From positions 2,005,445-2,069,444 of the forward strand of contig NC_089276.1 in NCBI RefSeq assembly GCF_963678975.1: DNA of 64,000 bases. The letters are read 5' to 3'. Below the pieces are notes generated by a model, which had not been told where the DNA came from, did no database searches, and saw only the letters and a program-made list of their open reading frames with translations. Source of the stretch: Dysidea avara. Its lineage: Eukaryota > Porifera > Demospongiae > Dictyoceratida > Dysideidae. Both the position numbers and the translations under genes were made by a program. Shown here in pieces: positions 23,050 through 34,103 of the stretch (positions within the stretch are counted from its first letter, which is position 1; each line of letters starts with the position of its first letter).

Positions 23050-23976
23050 CAGGCATGGGGCAAAGTACATGTGAAAGTACTTAAATAAAGTACAAGTACT
23101 TTGACATTTGTTGAAGTACAAGTACAAGTACATGACATTGTTTTAAAAGAAGTACTTTTGAAAGTATTTAAGTACAAGTACAAGTACAGATTATGCTTAC
23201 AGTGTTCACGATTGCATTTATGTAGTTTTGGTTGCACCTAATAAAATTGTGAAAATCTGCCATCTGTAAGGTGAAATCTGTCAGGAGTAAATAGCTTTCC
23301 TGCAATGCTAATGAGTCTCTCAACAGACACAGAGGAAGATGGTACTCCTAGGATGTTTATGCCAACCTTGAAAGCAGAGGATATTTCTTTTGGTTATCTT
23401 ATTTGCTGGATTTTGGGCCATTGTTACTGAATCAGTTTCAATGTATTCATCCACATGCTTAGTGAGTGTACTTCGTTGTTGTCGACTTTCTGTTCAGGAC
23501 ATAACCTTTCTTCTTAGCTGCTATAGCTGCCTGCTTCTAAATGAACAACTAAATCTTTCAGGCCAAAAGCAGTACAACTGTTTCTTACTACAGAGAAATG
23601 AATCAGAAGATGGGAAACCTTTTAAATCCTGTTTTTAGAGCAAATGCAGCAATTGTGACTTCAACAAAAAAGCTGACCATGTCAATCCAGGAATATGCTG
23701 TATCATCTTTGAGCCAAATTCAGCCAATATATATATAGCTACAGCTTATTTCACTTGGACATATGTAAATGGACTTAATTGTACTTCATGTACTTCAAAG
23801 TACTTATAAGTACTTTGAAGTACTTTAAGTACCTTAAGTACATTTCTTAGGACTTAAGTATAAGTACAAGTACATTACATTTGTACAAAAAGTATTTAAG
23901 TATAAGTACAAGTACTCAAGAAGTTGTACGTAAGTGTCCTTAAGTACAAGTACCAAAGTACTTCGCCCCATGCCTG
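23050..23976. mobile_element. hAT deletion derivative, duplication TTCACCAG
   Basis: Ends CAGGCATGGGGC and GCCCCATGCCTG; TTCACCAG at 23042-23049 and 23977-23984. Subterminal AAGTACAAGTACTT words are repeated many times at both sides, as expected of transposase-binding arrays. It keeps the 3' part of a transposase on the reverse strand (next entry). Confidence 0.9.
23245..23640 (-). pseudogene. hAT transposase C-terminal (dimerisation) fragment
   Basis: Reverse-strand reading gives GVPSSSVSVERLISIAGKLF near 23345-23290, then a TDGRFSQFY end with stop. The block matches the hAT C-terminal dimerisation domain 'P.SSa.vERvFS.aG'. Upstream, DEYIETDSVT and related scraps appear between stops and frame changes. 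The catalytic core is missing, so the enzyme cannot be active; the piece is left over in an internally deleted element. Confidence 0.8.
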
Positions 23977-24485
23977 TTCACCAGTCATATTACATTACAA
24001 AAAAGTAAACAAACAAGTATATGTAAGAAAAAATTTGGAATTTTAAGTTCGATTAGGGATCATAGAATAAAGTACATAGGGAAACAAGTGAGGTTACCTA
24101 CATCTGTAGATATACTAGTGGACATTTAATCCGTAATTCAGTCTATATCCATGACTGAAGTACAGATTAAATGTCCACTAGTATATCTGCAGGTGTAGGC
24201 AACCTCACTTGTTTCCCTATGTACTTTATTCTATGATCCCTAATCGAACTTAAGATTCTTAATTTTTCCTTATACTTGTCATAATTGCTATCCCACTAGG
24301 TACCTGTGATAATGCTACTTAAAACCTGTGAATACAGGGAATCAAATCATCATACTACAGAGTGCAGTGTCTCAGTTAATTTGCAAAATTTCTACCTACA
24401 AAACTTTCCTACCATGCAGTAACAAGAAATGTTTATGGCTGATGTAGTCTGTACCTGTGAAGTAATAATCATGCAATTGTTACAG

Positions 24486-24712
24486 ATCAACCACCAGCTT
24501 ATCCCAATGAGAAGCTGCCTGCATACGATGCTGTATGTCCTACTAGTGTCTTAGCAATTTCAAATACAAGTGCTACTACTACTGCTGCTACTACTACTAC
24601 ATGCTCTCCTCACAATAGTACCAGTAATGTGGCACCACTACCAACCACACGTGCGAGCACAGCCTCACAACCTGGACCTTCTAGACCTCTACAAGGTGCT
24701 TCTTATAATCAG
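24486..24712 (+). CDS. Host two-TM PPxY protein, exon 2
   Basis: The acceptor TTGTTACAG|AT opens a 227-base exon ending at CAG|GTATAT. It begins two bases into a codon and ends in phase 0. It encodes residues 10-85 of the predicted protein: DQPPAYPNEKLPAYDAV with PPxY (residues 12-15) and LPxY (20-23), motifs that typically bind WW domains such as those of Nedd4-type ligases. A Ser/Thr/Ala-rich stretch follows (SATTTAATTTT) with NST and NNx-type glycosylation-like sites, then a Pro-rich end (QPGPSRPLQGASYNQ). It is open in only this frame, lies between repeats and has no transposon homology, hence the host call. Confidence 0.7.
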
Positions 24713-25118
24713 GTATATTACTTGCTATACAGTATGTAATAGTTAGCACAGAACTGCTTACTCTTTCTAAACATAACTTAAGTTGCGAGCAAACAGTATC
24801 CATGATTTTTGCAAATACTGTAAATATTTTCTCTAGTCAAGAACCAGTGGATCCATCAATTAAGTCTTCTTGTCTTCCAGTGTGCAGGTGGATCCATAAC
24901 ACTGGGTGTTAAGAGGATTATCACCCAGTAGAGTTCCACCTAGAGGGTAAATTGGAGCAAATGCAACCTCTCCTCTACCTGAGAACACACATTAGATCAC
25001 TTCAACTCTTAAACTGTAATTTTAATATGTGATGTTAACCAACAGTGGGGAGGGGGCATGTTCTTTTGACCCTTATTTCTGAAACCTAAATATATTAATT
25101 GAAACCAAAGAAGTGCAA

Positions 25119-25560
25119 ATGTGACTGGCTCTGGAAAAACCAGTCTTATCAATTATGATAGTAAGTTCGATTTTTTGACAGTAAATTAAATTTTCGACTC
25201 AAAGACAAAGTTTGATGAATGCACTATCAAATTTCACTGTCACAGTCAACCGGAGTTAAGTGTTCTTCACTTGCTGGCTGCTTTTCCAAAGTCAGTGACG
25301 ATCTATACAAGTGGTCTGGGGCCTTCATAAAACCCTGGCCAACCAGGAGATGGCTGTGTGTGGCTGTACAGCTCAGCAGTATTGGATAATGACCGGTGCT
25401 ATAAATTTCCTTTCATTTTAGCCAGTTTTGAGCCCTGAATGGCCAATAACTTATTCTAATTCATCCATATGCATTCCTCTTAAAATTTTTAAATAACCTC
25501 TTGCCCACCTTCATGCCCCCACTATCCACCCATTTTAGAGCCCTTGGTCTAAAAACAGCA
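25119..25560. mobile_element. Partial copy of the 21315 TIR family
   Basis: GTGACTGGCTCTGGAAAAAC resembles the 21315 terminus. Internal CCAACCAGGAGATGGCTGTG and GAGCCCTGAATGGCC correspond inversely to 21650-21780. The right terminus is missing. Confidence 0.55.
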
Positions 25561-26289
25561 GGAAAGTTATCTGTTGACTACTTGTTCAGTGGATGAACTG
25601 GAAGGTAATGTAAAATGTGTGAAAATTTGGATGCATAGCTACCACCATTACAAGCTACAAGACTCTGAACATTTAAAAACCAGCATTTCTCTATACTTTG
25701 TAAATGGGCAGTAAGACTGTTTTTGCCAGAGACAGTCACAAATAAATCTAGACAGTCTAACAAGATGCTTAAATGTCCAGATCTAACAGGATGAGATAAC
25801 CTTCCTGGATGTCAACATCTACAGGGATAGAAATAATCCCGGTGCCCTCCACTCAAGTAACACTTTAAAATTATTTAACTATGTACTAATCATTGCAGGA
25901 AATTTTAGCAAATTATTGTTACTTCACATGTATAGCCAGACAAGGAGGCTTAAGACGTAATAACATTATTATTTACTGGAATATAGCTATACTAACTGAA
26001 GCTATTTGTACTGTACAAAATTTCTGGATTCACCACAGGGTTTGACAGTGTCAATGTGATAGTGTAATGTTATAATAAGTGCTATCCCACTAGTTATTTT
26101 ACTAGAAATGGTCAGTGAGATCACATGGGGACTTTAGAAAGGATCACTCATGTTATTCACACAGCTGTCTTATTGATGATTAGTTGTATTATACTGTAAT
26201 CCATTTTTTTTTCAAAATAATTTTTGTAGCTATGCAAAAATGATTAATTTATGAAACTTTTTTACATGAATTTTGTTTGCATAACACAC
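25561..26289. other. No gene seen
   Basis: Intron 2 sequence, AT-rich, with no recognised homology. Confidence 0.45.
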
Positions 26290-26294
26290 CTTAG

Positions 26295-27186
26295 TAGTGG
26301 CATAGCCAGGAAATATTTTTTACCGAGGCAAAGTTTATAGATTGACCAAATTGAAAGGGTCTGCTTCTGACTCAACTGATTCACAAACACTTTCAAGTAT
26401 GGGTGGTACAGTATTTACAGGTTGACTCTCTGGTTGGATGGAAGAAACTGTTTTAGAAGACTCTGAGCGTTTTTCTACATGTCAAGTATAGCTCCAGCTT
26501 AGTCAATGCTACAGTATACCATGCTTCAATTGTTAGACTAGTTTGATTGTACTCAACACAAAAACTGACTTTCTCCTGAGATACTTTGAGTGGTAAAGCC
26601 ATCCATTAACTGAAACAGAGGTCATAGTCATGCACACTATTCTTTCATTTTTAAAGATTTGATGTGATATTAAAGTCAGAGATTATCTCTTTCATGTGAT
26701 GCTCAACTGCACGTGCTAAGCATATCAAGCTAGGGAGTCTGGGAGCATGCTTCTTGATATATGATTTGAAATGGCACGTGATGGAGGCTATTTTTTGATT
26801 GTAACTGCTAATGCATAATACGCATGATCAATTAGCTCAATGCAATGCCATGCAGTTGACTCACTGGAACATCTGAAAGTGATTTAAAGACAATATAAAT
26901 GTAATTGATTTAGCCCAAGCAGTGTAACGAGAACAGTGTCATGAATGCCCTATTAGAGTATATTACGATGACTGCTCTATTAGAGTATCTCAATTTTTTT
27001 CATAGAAATTCAAGTAGCTGAAAAGTGGTCCAGCCAATGCCAGACCGTTTCACTGTGGGCTCCAGCACTATGCTGTCTAGTAACGTTTGAGTGGAAAATT
27101 CTGGCTACCAAAACTCAGGCCTGCTCAGCCTGATATTTTTTACCGAGGCAGCTTCCTCGGTTGCCTAAATGTTAGCTACGCCACTG
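26295..27186. mobile_element. TIR element, TAGTGGCATAGCC ends, CTTAG duplication
   Basis: The left TAGTGGCATAGCCAGG and right GCTACGCCACTG are near inverted repeats; ATTTTTTACCGAGGCA recurs near both ends. CTTAG flanks at 26290-26294 and 27187-27191. It carries a pair of the CTCTATTAGAGTAT motif at about 26948-26992. It lies in intron 2, 60 bases from the possible alternative exon. Confidence 0.6.
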
Positions 27187-27246
27187 CTTAGAGCTACAGT
27201 ACTAGCCAAAGTTTCCTGTGTCTTACTGTCTTAAACTTTTTTACAG

Positions 27247-27297
27247 ATTGAAGAATTTGAAGCCTTAACAAAGCAGTTTCAAAAGTTTTGTAAATAG
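27247..27297 (+). CDS. Possible alternative last exon of the host gene
   Basis: After a pyrimidine-rich acceptor (AACTTTTTTACAG|ATT) there is a 16-codon piece, IEEFEALTKQFQKFCK, then TAG. It is in phase 0, compatible with the phase-0 end of exon 2. Used instead of exon 3 it would give a form of about 101 residues with the PPxY region but no membrane segments. No polyadenylation signal is evident. It may be chance; only transcripts can decide. Confidence 0.35.
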   Translation: MEEFEALTKQFQKFCK

Positions 27298-27624
27298 CTA
27301 TACGAATTCAGCACTGATAAATTGTGAATTAATATATTAAAAGTGGTGGAAAATGCTTCTGGTAGTTTTGTAACAAAGGAAGGTAGCTAATTAATTTGAA
27401 TGATTTGGTTAGTTTTCATTATACAATAGCCCCCTTAGTGATAAACTGAATTTGGCTTTATAAAGATTCAACCAAAAACTGGTATAGCCTTTTGGCATTC
27501 TCTTCAAACTCACATGAATATGCCACTGCAGTTCCACATTTTACTGCATGCATGCACAATGCACATTAAAAGTTATTAACATTTTGCTATTTACCTTGAC
27601 TTACATGTATGTGTTATGTTTTAG

Positions 27625-27762
27625 CCTCGAATTCAACGTCAAGCTCATTCTACTCTCAAACAGGAAAATGATAGTTTTGGAAAATTTTTAGTGGTGGTGA
27701 TGTTTTTTGTTATGATATTTACATTTGGTTTGGGTCTAGTAGCCTTTTGTTTTGCCTATATG
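27625..27762 (+). CDS. Host two-TM PPxY protein, exon 3 (first membrane segment)
   Basis: The acceptor GTTTTAG|CC and donor ATG|GTAAGTG bound a 138-base phase-0 exon. It encodes residues 86-131: a polar lead (PRIQRQAHSTLKQENDSFGK) and a hydrophobic helix of about 25 residues starting FLVVVMFFVMIFTFGLGLVA and ending at YM. The GLGLVA-F-F-Y pattern at the end of the helix recalls the 'PlGi.Ai.ysl' region of CD225/dispanin proteins, though the paired cysteines and the proline are absent. The exon boundary falls between the two membrane segments. Confidence 0.75.
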
Positions 27763-28356
27763 GTAAGTGCATGTCTATGCATATGTATTGTGTAGTGTGC
27801 AGAGTCAGGGAAGTTATTATATGAAAGTAATATATTATTTTTTTATCAATGTACAGTTACATGTTACTTAGAATAAAGTGTAACCATAATAAGTTACTAT
27901 ATAGTAAATTGTAACTTGCGTAAGTTACTAAGTTACATTCATGCTAAGTTTTTCTATTAAGGCAACTCTAAGTTAAAGTTAACACCTTTAAGCATAATAT
28001 TATATCATGTATGTTTTCACACAGTATGCATTACTAACAGTAGTCACATGATGTACATCAGTCACGCATGCAAGCAGCACCATTATAGATGAAAGGTTAA
28101 TGGATTTAGGTGATTAATATAGTAGAATGGATAGTAGTTGGCAGTAAAAGGCTTTACTTGTTCATTGTTACTTGTATTACTCATTACACCGTGCTAAAAT
28201 TACTCGTTACTTTCACTTCTGGCTACTTGTTACATAATAATATAATTTTTTCGCTACTAATAATGAGTTAATCATTTCCATAAGTACCTTAAGTTATACT
28301 ACCACATTTCAAAATGTAACGCGTTGTATTACTCAGACTCATGAATTGTAAGTTGT

Positions 28357-28471
28357 AGTTGTAACATGGGCATATGAGTGATTTGCCTAAAATATATGCA
28401 CAAGCACGAGGACGCAGCCCGAGTGTGAGTACGTATATTTCAGGCAAATCACAAGTTCCCTTGTTACAACT
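28357..28471. repeat. Foldback, AGTTGTAACA ends
   Basis: AGTTGTAACATGGG...GTGATTTGCCTAAAATATA pairs with TATATTTCAGGCAAATCAC...TTGTTACAACT. Related to 12038-12153. Confidence 0.65.
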
Positions 28472-28759
28472 AATATTCCACTTGGGTGACTCACCAGACT
28501 GCAAGTGCAGGAATGCTTCGCGAGTATATTTATATGGGACCATGTGAATTTCGATTGTGGATAACGTCGTAAGGGCAACGACAAGGCGCTGCTGAGAGGC
28601 CGAATGTAAGTGTATCAACATGAGCATGCAGATTGCTTCAATTGTGGGTATGCAATTAAACACAAGAAGCCCAAATGCGGGCTGAACAGCTGATAATGAA
28701 GCTTAAGTGCACTATAATGTACTTACTATACTAGCCATAATGAATGACCATGTGGGAAG

Positions 28760-28812
28760 AGAATCTGCATGCGGGTGGGAAATGGGAAACAATGAATTTT
28801 CTTGGAGTGGCC
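28760..28812. mobile_element. Orphan right end of a Harbinger-like MITE
   Basis: Contains TGCATGCGGGTGGGA and ends TTGGAGTGGCC followed by TAA, like the right ends at 9713, 47789 and 57791. No left end was found close by. Confidence 0.6.
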
Positions 28813-29082
28813 TAATGGCCAAATCAATTAAGCGCTATGCCCAGTGTCTGGACATCGCCACGTGACTAGAATGCAATCATGCACAACAGCAATATAAACT
28901 AACCTGTGACCTTCTTCATTCAGTAAAACAACAAACTATCTTCTTCCACAAGTCCATGATCTATGCTTTGGCTCACTTTACAAAACTAAAACCCACTATC
29001 GATCCTGTGAAGTGTCACCATATTAAAGCAGAGGAGATAACACAGTTTCATCAAAGAAATTAGATGATTTCTGAGAATGCTT

Positions 29083-29183
29083 GGAATGCATTAATGAGAA
29101 TAGGAGGTAGTATATACAACTTATATCCCCCCTAGGAGGGATATAACTTGTATATACTACCTCCATTTCTCATTATGCATTCC
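29083..29183. repeat. Foldback hairpin
   Basis: GGAATGCATTAATGAGAA...GGTAGTATATACAACTTATA pairs with TATAACTTGTATATACTACC...TCATTATGCATTCC around CCCCCCTAGGAGGG. Confidence 0.7.
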
Positions 29184-29699
29184 CGAGTACTGATAGCAGT
29201 GCTATTATACCACTCATAGACCTTCTCTTCCCTTTGAAATGAGGTGTGCAAGTGGTATTATGTATTACGTAACGCGTTACCCCATCACTGGTAGTGTGTA
29301 TATAATTTTTAGCAGCACAAGAAACCGTATTATTTTATAGTTTGTAATAAAATATTATATATTAATTTTTTTACCAGGGAGAGCATATACCTTCCAGGAT
29401 ATCCTGTGCAAACAGACTGAATAAAAGTCACCTTTGATTAGATTAATACCCTATATACATAGTATGTAATATATACATCAATGTTCGCTGACTTATAATG
29501 CAATGATTTCACTGAGTGCATTCCAATTAGATACTCTTCCTATGCAAATATTATAATCTCTTGGTATTAGTAATAGTTTGACACTCGCAATAGGTGTCTT
29601 CTTAGTATAGAGAGTTCCCATAGTAAACACTGAGGATATTTCAGCAAGCAAAAGATGTGAGGTTGTGCAAGCCATGGAACGTGAATAAAGTTATATTTC

Positions 29700-30035
29700 T
29701 ACTGTGCATTTCCATTATGGTATCTTGAGCATGCACAGTAGGGATATAACACTTATTATTGTTTTACTGTGATTTAATATCATGCACTACTCCAGCTTGT
29801 TTCAGTACTTTTTATCGATGTGCTATGGTTCCTACTCTAGTTGAAAATTCCAAATTTTTTATGTACTTGTTATTATAGGACTATATGGTATGGTTATAAG
29901 TTACAAGTACACAAAAAAATTGGAATTTTTAAACTAGAGTAGGGACTGTAGCACGTCGATAAAAAATACTGAAACAAGCTGAGTAATCGCAGTAAAACAA
30001 TAGGAAGTGTTATATCCCTACTGTGCTCAAGATAC
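29700..30035. mobile_element. Long foldback, cut by the gypsy LTR
   Basis: The left arm, with CACAGTAGGGATATAACACT, GCTTGTTTCAGTACTTTTTA and CCTACTCTAGTTGAAAATTC, pairs with the right arm ending CCCTACTGTGCTCAAGATAC at 30035. A half copy is at 37800-37990, where the terminus continues past GATAC. Here it stops exactly where the LTR begins, so the retrotransposon inserted into, or truncated, this element. Confidence 0.7.
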
Positions 30036-30154
30036 TGTAGTGATAGACTTTGACAGAACTTGCACATGCACATACCATGATTGTAACACTTAGGTTATTT
30101 TTAGATTGTGTACGTGATGTACTGATTGACACATTTTCCAATTATAATACTACA
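30036..30154 (+). repeat. Proposed 5' LTR (119 bp) of the gypsy element
   Basis: Begins TGTAGTGATAG and ends AATACTACA, a TGTAGT/ACTACA terminal inverted pair. It is followed directly by TGGTGGCAGCGTGCTCC, a plausible tRNA primer-binding site starting with TGG. The left border coincides with the break in the foldback at 30035. No matching 3' LTR exists after 34103, so the length cannot be confirmed by comparison. Confidence 0.55.
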
Positions 30155-30179
30155 TGGTGGCAGCGTGCTCCGCAACTCA

Positions 30180-33100
30180 TGGCACAAATCCGTCTCCAGC
30201 CTCCCGATCCCTTTGATTTCAAGACGCCCGATGACTGGCCGCGATGGAGAAGGAGATTTGAACAATTTCGTTCCACTTCTGGCCTGCAGGAGGCCTCCGC
30301 AGCGAAGCAGGTGAACACACTTCTATACTGTCTAGGAGAGGAGGCGGAGTCCGTATTAACCTCCACGAACATTAGTGAAGAGGAACGGAAGGACTACGCA
30401 GCAGTTCTGGCGAAGTTTGATGGGTTCTTCCAGGTTAGGAGAAACGTTATCTTCGAAAGAGCACGATTTAATCGCCGATGTCAACTGCCTGGCGAGTCAG
30501 CAGAGCAATATATCGTGGAACTATACAACCTAGCTGAACACCGCTGTAACTATGGAACTCTCACATCCGAAATGATCCGTGATAGACTCGTTGCCGGTGG
30601 GCATACAAGATGCTTCATTGTCACAGCGACTCCAGCTAGATCCCGAGCTGACTCTGGAAAAGGCGAAGAAAATCGTCCATCAGCGTGAGGCGGTACAGGA
30701 GCAGCAGCAGGTGCTCAAGGGAGCAACATCAGGTGATCTGGATGAACTGCAACGAGGCTACCATAGAACACCAAGCTATGACACAAGACGACCACAGCAG
30801 CAGAACCCAAGGCATTTTAAACAGAGACAATCTGAGGGCAAACCTTGTTTTCGGTGTGGAAAGGGACAACACCCAAGGGAGAAATGTCCTGCCAGAGATG
30901 CAGTCTGCCATCGCTGTCAGAAAAAAGGCCATTATGGAGCCTGTTGTCTTACGAAAATAGATGAGGTAGTTTCAGACCATTGTTGCACCTGTGGCAGTAG
31001 GAATATGGACACAATCTCGACCATACAAGGCCTTAGCCTAGAATCAGCCTTTTTGGATGCCATTGAGGACACACAGGCCACTACCTGGACAACCACAGTG
31101 AAACTAAACAACATGGATGTACTATTTAAGCTGGATACTGGGGCAGAAGTCTCTGCCATTACAGTTGAAACCTACCGAAAGCTAAATGTCAAGCTGGCAA
31201 AGCCATTGAAGACCCTCTATGGACCATCACAGGCCACTCTGACAGTTAACGGACAATTCGAGGGGAAACTTGAGCACCAGGGTAAGCAAACCATTCAATT
31301 AGTGTATGTGATACAAAACCTGAAGAGAAACCTGCTAGGCTTACCTGCTATCGAGGCTTTAAACCTTGTAGTTAAAGTAGACTCTATGAGTAAAAACACC
31401 CAGTGTGCAGTAGTAGAGAAATTTCAGTCCCTATTCCAGGGACTAGGGAGCTTTGGTGATGAGTACACAATTACACTGAAAGAGGGAGTCACTCCCTACG
31501 CTATATTCACACCACGTCATGTCCCTATGCCACTGCGTACCAAGGTGAAAGATGAGCTTGATAGAATGGAATTATTGAACGTTATCTCTAAAGTAGAAGA
31601 ACCATCACCTTGGTGCGCAGGGATGGTGGTTGTACCAAAGAAAACAGGTGCTATCCGAATCTGCGTAGACCTCAAGCCACTTAATGAAAACGTACAACGT
31701 AAGGTGCACCCTCTACCTTCTGTAGACGACACACTGGCTCAGTTGGCTGACGCCAAAATCTTTAGCACACATGATGCCAATAGTGGCTTTTGGCAGGTCC
31801 CCTTAGAGCAGTCATCAAGGTTATTGACAACCTTTCTAACCCCATACGGACGGTACTGCTTTAACAAGTTGCCATTTGGGATCTGCAGTGCCCCAGAACA
31901 TTTCCAGCGTCAAATGGACAAAACCCTAGTGGGGTTAGAAGGCGTGCTTTGTCACATGGATGACATATTTGTTTTCGGCGCTAACAAAGAGGAACATGAT
32001 ACTCGATTAGAGCGTGTCCTTCAGCGACTTCAATCTGCAGGTGTTACACTTAACGCAGACAAATGTAGGTTTGCTAAAACAGAACTCAGGTTCTTGGGCC
32101 ACCTAATCACACAGCAAGGGATCCAGCCAGACCCCGAGAAAACGGTCGCTATTGCTAAGATGCCTGCCCCTACAAATGTCAAGGAATTGAAACGATTCAT
32201 GGGGATGGTTAACCACTTAGGAAAATTTTCTAGCTGTCTTGCAAGCCTTAGTCAACCACTTCGCGAGTTACTTAGCAAGAACAATGCATGGACCTGGGAT
32301 GATGCACAAGTAGCTGCTTTTAACCAAATTAAAGAGGAGTTAACAAAGCCAACAGTCCTTGCCCTCTACAACGTAAACGCAGACTTAAAAGTCTCTGCTG
32401 ACGCCTCCTCTTATGGTTTAGGTGCAGTGTTGCTTCAGCGCAGTAACCAGGTGTGACTCCCAGTAGTCTATGCATCCCGTGCCATGACCAACACAGAACG
32501 TCGCTATGCACAAGTTGAAAAAGAAGCCCTCGCCATCACCTGGGCTTGTGAAAAATTCTCCTACATTCTGGGCAAGAAATTCCAGATTGAAACAGACCAC
32601 AAGCCACTGTTACCTCTGTTAGGAAACAAAAGCCTGCATAGCCTTCCACCAAGAATAGTTAGATTTCGATTAAGACTGGCACGTTTCGAATACGACATCT
32701 CACATACACCAGGCAAGCAGTTGATCACGGCAGATGCAGTCTCGTTCTCCACAGGGGTCCACAGCCTCTGCAGTGGTCTGCTCCCTACAGGAAGAAGCAG
32801 AATGTCTTTTAGAGAGCTGTGTTACTATGCTCCCAGCCAGCACTCACCGGCTTAATGAATTTTGCGAAGCCCAAGCCAGTGACCCAGTTTGCTCTAACCT
32901 GATTGACTACTGCAAGAATGGTTGGCCATCCAAATGGAATGTCCCACTTGAACTCAAACCGTACTGGCAAGCTAGGGTCATCTTACATTGCATAAGAACC
33001 TACTACTGTATGGGCCAAGAATAGTGATTCCCAAGGTGCTGCAAAGAGAGATTCTTTCAAAGATCCATGAAGGCCACCAGGGCATACAGAAGTGCCGCCT

Positions 33101-34103
33101 TAGAGCAAATATATCGGTATGGTGGCCTGGTATTACCAAACACATTAAGAACATGATAGAAAACTGTCCAACTTGTGTGAGAGTCTCAACACCAAGGAGA
33201 GAACCTCTTCTACCAACAGATCTCCCTGACTACCCCTGGCAAAAGATTGGGACAGACCTATTTTTCTTGAACGGAGCCAACTATCTGGTTGCAGTTGACT
33301 ACTTTTCCAGGTACATTGAGGTTATCAAACTTAAAACTACGACATCACAAACCATTATTGAGGGACTCAAATCCATGTTTTCACGACATGGCATCCCAGA
33401 AATGGTTATTAGTGACAATGGGCCTCAGTACTCTTCTCACAAGTTTGCTGAGTTTGCCTCATCATTCAAGTTTCGTCACATCACCAGCAGCCCGCACTAC
33501 CCGCAAAGCAATGGACAAGCTGAACGTGCTGTTCAAACTGTAAAAAAGCTGCTTAAAAGTTCGGATGACCCATATTTGGCTCTGCTGACTTACCACACCA
33601 CCCCCCTACCCTGGTGCAACTTGTCCCCAGCACAACTACTGATGGGACGTTCCCTGCGCACCACTTTACCACAGGTGGATGACCAATACAAACCACACTG
33701 GCAATACCTTGAATCATTTAAAGAGCTAAACGCCAAATTTAAACTCAAACAGAAGACAGCTTATGATAGACGCCATCGAGCTCACTCTCTTTCTCCTATC
33801 CCAGAAGAGGAGGAGGTGTGGGTAACATCTGGCCAGTCAACAACATCTGGCCAAGTCAGGTCTCAAGCTGACACCCCTCGCTCCTATATTGTAAACACAC
33901 CTCAGGGGCCAATCAGGCGTAACCGCTGCCATCTTCGTGTGGTCCCAAACAATAACAATACTAATACTGTACAGCAAGATGGCACCAATCCTGTGGGCAT
34001 AGTAAACCCCACTATGGAGGACACACAACAAGATAGTGGCAACCCCTCACGAACTGTTACCCGATCAATGACTGGAACGGCTAGCTATCATACAATATCG
34101 TAG
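30180..34103 (+). pseudogene. Ty3/gypsy gag-pol, sense to the host gene, frameshifted
   Basis: Gag starts at ATG 30180 (MAQIRLQPPDPFDF). Domains in order: capsid-like; two CCHC knuckles (CFRCGKGQHPREKC, CHRCQKKGHYGACC, about 30846-30945); protease with LDTGAEV (about 31130); RT with the catalytic HMDD (about 31952); RNase H (VSADASSYGLGAVL and ETDHKPLLPLLG); integrase with an HHCC finger (HEGHQGIQKCR...CPTC) and DDE residues in IGTDLFF, ISDNGPQYSS and SNGQAERAV; C-terminal tail to TAG at 34103. Retrotransposons of this class copy through RNA. Breaks: one extra base near 30595 in gag, TGA at 32454, and frameshifts near 32740 and 32985. Long intact stretches suggest a fairly recent insertion. 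The 3' LTR is missing and R1 follows directly. Confidence 0.9.

Larger units (their letters stand above)
22476..24290 (+). repeat. R1 copy interrupted by a hAT element
   Basis: 22476-23041 carries the R1 front (ATTAGGTATCATGGAGG, GCTACGGGCTTGATTTTTTC). 23985-24290 carries the terminal palindrome (GATTAGGGATCAT...ATGATCCCTAATCGAACT). The hAT element at 23050-23976 with its TTCACCAG duplication lies between, so the copy was continuous before that insertion. Confidence 0.8.
27800..29290. mobile_element. hAT-like composite, 8-bp duplication GTAGTGTG
   Basis: Begins CAGAGTCAGGGAAGTTA and ends TAACGCGTTACCCCATCACTG, resembling the CAGTGTTGGGG element at 19503. GTAGTGTG flanks at 27792-27799 and 29291-29298. 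Inside are many GTAACT/AGTTAC words, plus a foldback (28357-28471), a Harbinger-like MITE end (to 28812) and another foldback (29083-29183). It lies at the start of intron 3. Confidence 0.7.

Noticed and set aside
29493..29675. Reverse-strand frame with a VSNWNALSEIIAL end resembling non-LTR RT tails
   Set aside because: Only one short block resembles the 'WN.L...' motif; too little to support an RT call.
30050..30179. Upstream ATG extending the gypsy gag frame
   Set aside because: It starts inside the proposed LTR and crosses the primer-binding site; the ATG at 30180 fits the element structure better.
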